Origin: Methylococcales bacterium
GTDB lineage: Bacteria > Pseudomonadota > Gammaproteobacteria > Methylococcales > Methylomonadaceae
Length of the DNA: 64,000 nt
Assembly: GCA_030753675.1 (NCBI GenBank)
Contig: JASMBU010000001.1
Span: 1 to 64,000, forward strand
Direction: 5' to 3'
Shown here: one piece after another, positions 55,529 through 64,000 of the stretch
Layout: the number at the start of each line of letters is the position of its first letter
Numbering within the stretch: the first letter of the stretch is position 1
Notes under the pieces: model-generated
The model's input: only the letters and a program-made list of their open reading frames with translations
Databases searched by the model: none
What the model was told of the DNA's origin: nothing
Position numbers and translations under genes: made by a program

Positions 55529-55663
55529 TTACACAGATAAACTTGCACGTCCTTTTGCTCTACGTGCATTAATCACACGTCGCCCTCCTGGTGTACTCAT
55601 ACGTGATCTAAAACCGTGTGTACGTGCTCTTTTAATTTTGCTGGGTTGGTAAGTTCTTTTCAT
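55529..55663 (-). CDS. rpmH: 50S ribosomal protein L34
   Basis: 44 residues, beginning [20 protein letters not shown] and ending [11 protein letters not shown], an almost standard bL34. Highly basic. First gene of rpmH-rnpA-yidD-yidC-mnmE. Confidence 0.96.
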   Translation of the reverse strand: MKRTYQPSKIKRARTHGFRSRMSTPGGRRVINARRAKGRASLSV

Positions 55664-56028
55664 TTAGATAACCTAATAAATAAAATCCTGAATGGATCAA
55701 TAAACCCTTAATTTTAAATCATTAGCTTGATTTTTGTCAACTACACCTTGGTAATCCCTACATTCACCTTCATCAACAATTCCTTTTTATAAATTTTTTT
55801 TAATTTTTATTAAGTTGTTTCTTTCCTTTTGTTAGACTGTGGATAACTTCCAGTTGAAATCTTATCCACTTTTTATTTACATGTTTTAAGATCATTAAAC
55901 ACAGGGGTTTTTAGTTTTAACTTATTGATTAATAATAGTTTTTTTAACTTATAAACCATTTTACCTTTCACTAATAATAATAATAATCTTTTTAAATAAA
56001 TATATTATTAATTTATAACATTTAACTT
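55664..56028. other. Putative chromosomal origin region (oriC) between rpmH and dnaA
   Basis: A 365-base spacer between divergent rpmH and dnaA with no gene. It holds a perfect DnaA box on the minus strand (TGTGGATAA, 55838-55846) and a one-mismatch box on the plus strand (TTATCCACT, 55862-55870). The next 150 bases, up to dnaA, are extremely AT-rich with runs of AATAAT, as expected of an unwinding element. In pseudomonads and relatives oriC lies in this very gap. Promoters for both genes must also lie here. Confidence 0.65.
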
Positions 56029-57357
56029 ATGACTCATATTTGGTCTAAAATAACAGCGCAGTTAGAAAATGAACTTCCATTTCAAGACTTTAATACCTGG
56101 ATCAGGCCACTACAAAGTGTTGAACAAACAACTTCTTTAACCTTACTTGCTCCTAATCATTTTGTTCTAGATTGGGTTAATGAGCATTATTTACCTAAAA
56201 TTCAAGGGATTGTTGCTGAATTACTTAATGATGATCTAATTGTTCACCTAGAAATTGGCTCTACACAACCACCAATACAAATCAAGACTCAAAAACCGTT
56301 TAATATCCTAAAAAAGACACCTTTAACTAAACAAACCCCAAATAATTTAAATAAACAATTTAATTTTCAAAACTTTATTGTCGGTAAATCTAATCAATTA
56401 GCTAAAGCAGCTGCCACACAAGTCACAGAAAATATCGGTGACGCTTATAATCCTTTATTAATTTATGGCAGTTCCGGATTGGGAAAAACCCATCTTATGC
56501 ATGCTATTGGAAATAATGTTTTAGTTAAAAATCCTAAAGCTAAAATAATTTATTTACATTCCGAACGTTTTGTACAAGATATGGTAAAAGCGTTACAGCA
56601 CAACACCATGTCAAAATTCAAAAAATTTTATCGTAATATTGATGTTTTATTGATCGATGATATTCAGTTTTTTGCAGGAAAAGAACGATCCCAAGAAGAA
56701 TTTTTTCATACCTTCAATACCCTTTTAGAAAATAAACATCAAATTGTTTTAACTTCTGATAAGTTTCCTAAGGAAATAAATGGGTTAGAGGAGCGACTGA
56801 AGTCAAGATTTGGATGGGGCTTACCGGTATCAATAGATCCACCAGATTTAGAAACACGAGCCGCTATTCTTATGTCTAAAGCCGCCACGGTTAAGGTTGA
56901 TTTACCGCAAGAGGTTGCTTTTTTTATTGGTAAAAGAATACGTTCAAACGTTAGAGATTTAGAGGGTGCGTTAAGACGTGTTATTGCTAATGCTCATTTT
57001 ACTGGAAAAGACATAACCATTGCTTTTACTAAAGAAGTGTTAAATGATTTAATTGCGATTCAAGATAAACTTGTACATATTGATAATATTCAGAAGACAG
57101 TGGCCGAATATTTTAAAATTAGAGTTTCAGATTTACACTCTAAAAAAAGAACACGTTCAATAACCCGGCCGCGACAGTTAGCGATGACATTAGCCCGTGA
57201 ATTAACCAGTCACAGCTTGCCTGAAATTGGAGAGTCTTTTGGTGGAAGAGATCATACGACTGTTATTAATGCGTGTAAAAAAATTAATGAACTTAAAGAA
57301 ACGGACTCAAGAATGTCTGATGATTATACGAGCTTAGTACGTATATTAACGCACTAA
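56029..57357 (+). CDS. dnaA: Chromosomal replication initiator DnaA
   Basis: 442 residues. Domain I ([24 protein letters not shown]), a linker, the AAA+ domain with Walker [10 protein letters not shown] and Walker [11 protein letters not shown], and domain IV with the box-binding signature [14 protein letters not shown]. Starts ATG at 56029 without an obvious ribosome site. Confidence 0.97.
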   Translation: MTHIWSKITAQLENELPFQDFNTWIRPLQSVEQTTSLTLLAPNHFVLDWVNEHYLPKIQGIVAELLNDDLIVHLEIGSTQPPIQIKTQKPFNILKKTPLTKQTPNNLNKQFNFQNFIVGKSNQLAKAAATQVTENIGDAYNPLLIYGSSGLGKTHLMHAIGNNVLVKNPKAKIIYLHSERFVQDMVKALQHNTMSKFKKFYRNIDVLLIDDIQFFAGKERSQEEFFHTFNTLLENKHQIVLTSDKFPKEINGLEERLKSRFGWGLPVSIDPPDLETRAAILMSKAATVKVDLPQEVAFFIGKRIRSNVRDLEGALRRVIANAHFTGKDITIAFTKEVLNDLIAIQDKLVHIDNIQKTVAEYFKIRVSDLHSKKRTRSITRPRQLAMTLARELTSHSLPEIGESFGGRDHTTVINACKKINELKETDSRMSDDYTSLVRILTH

Positions 57358-57396
57358 ATTTACCCCATTATTTATGTTTAATAATTAAACAACCCT

Positions 57397-58497
57397 ATGA
57401 AATTCACAATTAATCGAGAAACTTTTCTTTTACCCTTACAGCAAATTGTAAACGTTATTGAAAAAAGACAAACGATACCTATTTTGTCTAATATTTTACT
57501 AAAAATGAATGAGGGTGTTTTAACTTTAACGGGTTCTGATTTAGAAATTCAATTGGTAGCAGATATAAAAATTGAAGAAACTGAAAACGGTGAAATAACG
57601 GTTCCTGCACGAAAAATATTAGATATTATTCGTTTATTACCGCTCGAATCAAAAATCAATATTGAACTCAATAAAGATAAATTAAAAATTATTTCAGGAC
57701 GAAGTCGATTTTTATTAACAACGTTAGAGGCTACTAATTACCCTGCGTTTGATGAAAACAATTTTCATACCATGTTGTCTATGCCGATTGCTCAGCTCAA
57801 CAAAGCATTGACTAAGACATTATTCTGTATGGCTAATCAAGATGTAAGATATTACTTAAACGGCATATTGGTTACTATAACTAATCAACAATTAAAGATA
57901 GTTGCGTCAGACGGACATCGGTTGGCACTCTATAATGAATCATTAACGGAAGCCAATGAAATTGAAATTTCTTTTATTATTCCTAGAAAAGGGGTTATTG
58001 AATTAAGCCGATTAACGAGTGATTCAGAGCAATTATTATCATTACAACTTGCGGCAAGTAATGTTCGATTGGATTTTGAAAAGCTTTCTTTTTCAGTAAA
58101 ATTAATTGATGCAAAATACCCTGATTTTAGTAAAGTTTTTCAACAAGAGTTTAAATCGATTATTCCTGTAAACAGACAAGATTTAAAAGATGCCTTAACA
58201 CGCGTCTCAATTTTGTCTAATGAAAAATTTAAAGGTGTTTCACTTAATTTTAGTGAATCGACTTTAAAAGTAGCGGCGTATAATCCTGATCACGAAGAAG
58301 CAGAAGAAAATTTACCCATTGAATTTTCTGGTGAAGATTTTGTTATTGCCTTTAATGCGCAATATTTATTAGATGCCGTTTCAAATTTAGAATCCGATGT
58401 TATTCATATGTCTTTATCAACCAACATGAGTGCTTGTGTTATTGAAGACCCCATTGATTCTAGTTATCAATATATTGTGATGCCCATGCGTTTGTAA
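57397..58497 (+). CDS. dnaN: DNA polymerase III beta sliding clamp
   Basis: 366 residues, three repeated clamp domains (start MKFTINRETFLLPLQQIVNVIEKR in part; VASDGHRLALYNESL in the middle; end YIVMPMRL). Dimer ring that tethers polymerases. 39 bases after dnaA. Confidence 0.96.
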   Translation: MKFTINRETFLLPLQQIVNVIEKRQTIPILSNILLKMNEGVLTLTGSDLEIQLVADIKIEETENGEITVPARKILDIIRLLPLESKINIELNKDKLKIISGRSRFLLTTLEATNYPAFDENNFHTMLSMPIAQLNKALTKTLFCMANQDVRYYLNGILVTITNQQLKIVASDGHRLALYNESLTEANEIEISFIIPRKGVIELSRLTSDSEQLLSLQLAASNVRLDFEKLSFSVKLIDAKYPDFSKVFQQEFKSIIPVNRQDLKDALTRVSILSNEKFKGVSLNFSESTLKVAAYNPDHEEAEENLPIEFSGEDFVIAFNAQYLLDAVSNLESDVIHMSLSTNMSACVIEDPIDSSYQYIVMPMRL

Positions 58498-58506
58498 TCA
58501 CGATCA

Positions 58507-59580
58507 ATGGGATTGTTAACACTGGATGTTTTTAATGTCAGGAATATAAATAAAGCCAGCATAGAACCGGCGCCGAAATTTAATTTTATTTATGGTTTAA
58601 ATGGAAGCGGAAAAAGCGCGTTATTAGAAGCTGTTTTTTTAATGGGACGGGCTAAATCATTTCGTACTGCTGATTTATCTAAAATTATTAACTTCAATGC
58701 TAATCAATTTATTGTTTCTGGCAAAATTCAAACCCAAAAAAACACTACCACCCTAGGAATTCAATATCATTCGGGTCAATTAGTGGCACGAATGGATCAG
58801 CAAACGGTTAAATCAAAAGCTTCGATAGCCTATTGTTTCCCGTTGCAAATTATACATCCAAAAAGCTACCGAACGCTGGATGCAGGGCCGCAAATCAGGC
58901 GAGAGTTTATGGATTGGGGTGTTTTTAATTTAGATCCAGTGTTTTTAACCTCTTGGCGACGGTTTAAGACAGCATTAACACAAAGGAATGCGGCCTTGAA
59001 AAACAAACTACTAAATGAGGTTAGGGTTTGGGAGCCTGAACTTGCATATTACGGTACAATAGTTCAAGAATGTCGTTGTAATTATATCGAGCAATTAAAA
59101 CCTTATTTTTTATTAGTCAGTGAGCAGTTGTTAGGGATAACAGAAATAGATATAAAAATTAACGCAGGATGGGATGCCTCTTTTACGTACGAACAAGTCT
59201 TACATAAATCCATAGAAAAAGATTTACGACATGGTTATACCCGACTCGGTCCTCATCGCGGTGATCTCAGTGTATTGGTTCAAAAAAGACAAGCAAAAGA
59301 CCTCGCTTCTCGAGGCCAGTTGAAAATGCTCGTTTTGGCACTTAGTATGGCGCAGGTGCTCATGATGAAAGAAAGTAACCAACAATTGGGTTGTTTCATG
59401 ATCGACGACTTAACAGCGGAATTAGATCAACGCAGCAAAGAAAAGGTTTTTCGTTGCTTGGACGACATGAGTGTTCAGGTCTTTTTAACAGCAACCGACC
59501 AAGAAAGTTTTAAAAATGATTTACCCAGAGGGAATCATAAAATGTTCCACGTGGAACAGGGTGTGATAACGGAAGCATAA
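58507..59580 (+). CDS. recF: DNA repair protein RecF
   Basis: 357 residues, SMC-like ATPase. Walker A GLNGSGKS, the LGPHRGD signature, SRGQLKMLVLALSMAQ, and Walker B CFMIDDLTAELD. Loads RecA at gaps with RecO and RecR. Ten bases after dnaN. The 3' end encodes MFHVEQG through a parS-like site. Confidence 0.94.
   Translation: MGLLTLDVFNVRNINKASIEPAPKFNFIYGLNGSGKSALLEAVFLMGRAKSFRTADLSKIINFNANQFIVSGKIQTQKNTTTLGIQYHSGQLVARMDQQTVKSKASIAYCFPLQIIHPKSYRTLDAGPQIRREFMDWGVFNLDPVFLTSWRRFKTALTQRNAALKNKLLNEVRVWEPELAYYGTIVQECRCNYIEQLKPYFLLVSEQLLGITEIDIKINAGWDASFTYEQVLHKSIEKDLRHGYTRLGPHRGDLSVLVQKRQAKDLASRGQLKMLVLALSMAQVLMMKESNQQLGCFMIDDLTAELDQRSKEKVFRCLDDMSVQVFLTATDQESFKNDLPRGNHKMFHVEQGVITEA
59543..59558. 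promoter_or_regulatory. parS site 1 (ParB binding)
   Basis: TGTTCCACGTGGAACA, a perfect 16-base palindrome that matches the conserved ParB target (TGTTnCACGTGnAACA). It lies in the last codons of recF. Confidence 0.85.
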
Positions 59581-59581
59581 T

Positions 59582-59597
59582 TGTTTCACGTGGAACC
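59582..59597. promoter_or_regulatory. parS site 2 (ParB binding)
   Basis: TGTTTCACGTGGAACC, close to the parS consensus, between recF and gyrB and 39 bases from site 1 centre to centre. Confidence 0.8.
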
Positions 59598-59620
59598 TAT
59601 AAATTAATCAAAAAGGCTAG

Positions 59621-62029
<2,409 letters not shown>

Positions 62030-62038
62030 AGGGTTGTT

Positions 62039-62833
62039 ATGTTTAATGTAGGTGATATTGATCCTGTCGCATTTAGTTTAGGTCCACTTAAGGTTCATTG
62101 GTATGGCTTAAGTTATTTGCTTGGTTTTGCGGGCGTCTGGTTTTTAGGGCGCATTAGAGCTCAGAAACCGTATGCACCTATTCCGGTTGAAGCCATTGAT
62201 GACTTGGTCTTTTACGGTGCCATGGGTGCTATGTTGGGGGGGCGTATTGGTTATCAGTTGTTTTATAACTTTGATGTTTTTATTGCTGATCCGATTTTGA
62301 TAATAAAGATATGGCAAGGCGGGATGTCATTACATGGTGGCGTGATAGGAGTGTTTGTTGCCTATTGGTTTATGGCTAGACAATATAGCTGTAAGATGCT
62401 GCAACTCATTGATTTTCTTGCACCTTTATCTTGTGTGGGCTTGTTCTCAGGGCGTGTTGCTAATTTTATAAACGGTGAGCTGTGGGGTAAAACAACAGAT
62501 TTGCCGTGGGGCGTTATTTTTCCACGCGTAGATTATTTGCCTCGGCACCCTTCTCAGCTTTATGAGGCGTTACTTGAGGGTTTGTTGATGTTTGTTGTGC
62601 TTTGGCTATTTACCGCTAAAGAGCGTCCTTATATGGCCCCAACGGGGTTGATTTTTATGGGTTATGGTTGTTCGCGATTTTTTGTTGAGTTTTTCCGTTT
62701 ACCTGATGCCCATTTAGGGTATATCGCGTTTGGTTGGGTCACGATGGGACAACTCTTAACGTTGCCAATGATTTTGATCGGTGCCTTGTTGTTTTATTTT
62801 GCTTATAAGAAAAAAACATGCAGCAATATTTAG
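62039..62833 (+). CDS. lgt: Prolipoprotein diacylglyceryl transferase
   Basis: 264 residues with seven membrane helices. Signature [13 protein letters not shown], plus [12 protein letters not shown] and [12 protein letters not shown]. First step of lipoprotein maturation; would act on the lipoprotein predicted at 11.9 kb. thyA overlaps its end by 16 bases. Confidence 0.95.
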   Translation: MFNVGDIDPVAFSLGPLKVHWYGLSYLLGFAGVWFLGRIRAQKPYAPIPVEAIDDLVFYGAMGAMLGGRIGYQLFYNFDVFIADPILIIKIWQGGMSLHGGVIGVFVAYWFMARQYSCKMLQLIDFLAPLSCVGLFSGRVANFINGELWGKTTDLPWGVIFPRVDYLPRHPSQLYEALLEGLLMFVVLWLFTAKERPYMAPTGLIFMGYGCSRFFVEFFRLPDAHLGYIAFGWVTMGQLLTLPMILIGALLFYFAYKKKTCSNI

Positions 62834-63612
62834 CCTTACTTCAGGACGTTCTTGATAACGGAAGCATTAAAACAGATCGTACGGGCACGGGGACGAAAAG
62901 TGTTTTTGGACGACAAATGCGTTTTGATTTAGCACAAGGGTTTCCGTTGGTCACCACAAAAAAGGTTCATATTCCTTCGATTATTCATGAGCTACTTTGG
63001 TTTCTTTCAGGACAAACAAACATAAGGTATTTGAAAGAAAAGGGTGTTCGAATTTGGGATGAGTGGGCTGATGATAACGGGGAATTAGGCGATGTATACG
63101 GCAAACAGTGGCGAGCTTGGCCTGGAAATGAGGGTGAAACCATTGACCAATTATCACTATTGGTTGAACAAATAAAAAATAACCCGGATTCAAGGCGCCA
63201 TATTGTAAGCGCTTGGAATGTTGCCCACATCAATCAAATGGCTTTGCCTCCCTGTCATTATTTTTTTCAGTTTTATGTTCTTGAAGGTCGATTAAGCTGT
63301 ATGTTTAATATGCGTTCTTGTGATGTTTTTTTAGGGCTTCCATTTAATGTTGCGAGCTATGCTTTGCTAACACACATGCTGGCTCAGCAGTGTGACTTAT
63401 TGCCCGGAGAATTGATTTGGACCGGCGGGGACGCTCATTTATATTTAAATCATTTAGAGCAGGCGCAATTGCAATTAACACGAGAACCCAGGGCGTTATC
63501 GACACTGACGGTGTTACGAAAGCCACGGAGCCTTTTTGATTATGTCTTTGAAGATTTTGTTATTACGGGTTATGACGCTCATCCCCACATTAAAGCCCCA
63601 GTAGCTGTTTAG
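62818..63612 (+). CDS. thyA: Thymidylate synthase
   Basis: 264 residues as in E. coli ThyA. Catalytic Cys in [25 protein letters not shown] near the start, and [16 protein letters not shown]. Converts dUMP to dTMP with methylene-tetrahydrofolate. Two bases before folA, whose product regenerates the folate. Confidence 0.97.
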   Translation: MQQYLALLQDVLDNGSIKTDRTGTGTKSVFGRQMRFDLAQGFPLVTTKKVHIPSIIHELLWFLSGQTNIRYLKEKGVRIWDEWADDNGELGDVYGKQWRAWPGNEGETIDQLSLLVEQIKNNPDSRRHIVSAWNVAHINQMALPPCHYFFQFYVLEGRLSCMFNMRSCDVFLGLPFNVASYALLTHMLAQQCDLLPGELIWTGGDAHLYLNHLEQAQLQLTREPRALSTLTVLRKPRSLFDYVFEDFVITGYDAHPHIKAPVAV

Positions 63613-63614
63613 CG

Positions 63615-64000
63615 ATGAAACTTTCCATTATTGTTGCGATGGCTAACAATCGGGTTATTGGTTGTGACAATCAAATGCCTTGGCATTTGTCAGCGGACTT
63701 GAAAAAATTTAAAGAAATAACCATGGGTAAACCTATTTTGATGGGGCGAAAAACATTTGAATCCATTGGTCGCCCTTTACCGGGGCGAACAAATATTGTT
63801 ATTAGTCGAAATGAAGCTTACTCACCATCCGGGTGTCAGGTTTTTTCGAGTATAGATCAAGCATTAAAAGCACATAAAAATGCTACAGAAATAATGGTTA
63901 TTGGCGGCTCAGGAATCTATAAAGCATTGTTACCGTTAACCGATAGAATTTATTTGACACAAATTAATAGCACTTTTGAGGGTGATGTTTTTTTTCCAGA
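63615..64000 (+). CDS. folA: Dihydrofolate reductase (3' end cut by the window)
   Basis: 128 codons are present. The start MKLSIIVAMANNRVIG, NQMPWHLSADLKKFK with the catalytic Asp, GRKTFESIGRPLPGR and VIGGSGIYKALLP are all typical. Reduces dihydrofolate made by ThyA; the two genes are coupled. Confidence 0.95.
   Translation, partial: MKLSIIVAMANNRVIGCDNQMPWHLSADLKKFKEITMGKPILMGRKTFESIGRPLPGRTNIVISRNEAYSPSGCQVFSSIDQALKAHKNATEIMVIGGSGIYKALLPLTDRIYLTQINSTFEGDVFFP

Overview
The window looks like a chromosomal segment of a free-living gammaproteobacterium of moderately low G+C. The class is supported by several gene neighbourhoods: rhlB / trxA-rho, mutY-yggX, nudE / yrfG, hisBHAFIE-tatABC, rpmH-rnpA-yidD-yidC-mnmE facing dnaA-dnaN-recF-gyrB, and engB beside polA. 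A place near the Thiotrichales/Piscirickettsiaceae (Cycloclasticus- or Methylophaga-like) is only an inference from this gene mix. I saw no prophage, insertion sequence, CRISPR array or rRNA operon, and one tRNA.

Layout. 1-6.0 kb: end of a YchJ-like SEC-C protein, a GarR-type dehydrogenase, a PiT phosphate permease, ubiK, a broken comM, rep helicase and tRNA-Arg(CCG). 6.3-14.7 kb: a Sel1-repeat protein, a 1235-residue NfnB/NfnA-like flavin/Fe-S fusion, then a leftward operon of peptide transporter, SDR, lytic transglycosylase lipoprotein and Sel1 protein. 14.9-21.7 kb: MoxR-DUF58-DUF4381-BatA-BatB/TPR-BatD with start/stop overlaps. 21.8-28.8 kb: HAD phosphatase, fbp, aquaporin, nudE, yrfG, rhlB, trxA, rho, yggX. 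28.8-35.4 kb: mutY, 2-Cys peroxiredoxin, DsbA-like oxidoreductase, the System II cytochrome c maturation pair CcsA/ResB, and a dihaem cytochrome c4. 35.6-42.2 kb: engB, polA, an orphan formate-dehydrogenase-maturation-like set (TorD, poly-ferredoxin, DUF3306), a broken comEA and a 48-residue membrane protein. 42.3-51.0 kb: LysR, methyltransferase, rhodanese, typA, his and tat genes. 51.1-51.9 kb: lexA with a 51-residue membrane protein. 51.9-64.0 kb: the replication-origin region, with leftward mnmE-yidC-yidD-rnpA-rpmH and rightward dnaA-dnaN-recF-gyrB-lgt-thyA-folA. A DnaA-box-bearing AT-rich spacer lies between them and two parS-like sites lie at the recF/gyrB junction.

Most interesting points. 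(1) lexA carries an operator-like element of the GTTC-N7-GTTC type, known from alphaproteobacteria, together with a recognition helix unlike the E. coli one. It is followed 13 bases later by an unannotated 51-residue single-span membrane protein, a candidate SOS-induced small protein. (2) Two competence genes, comM and comEA, are both degraded, which suggests loss of transformation; the comEA lesions all lie in homopolymers, so sequencing error must be excluded. (3) The NfnAB-like fusion has about 290 N-terminal residues that I cannot assign. (4) An orphan formate-dehydrogenase maturation set overlaps the start of polA.
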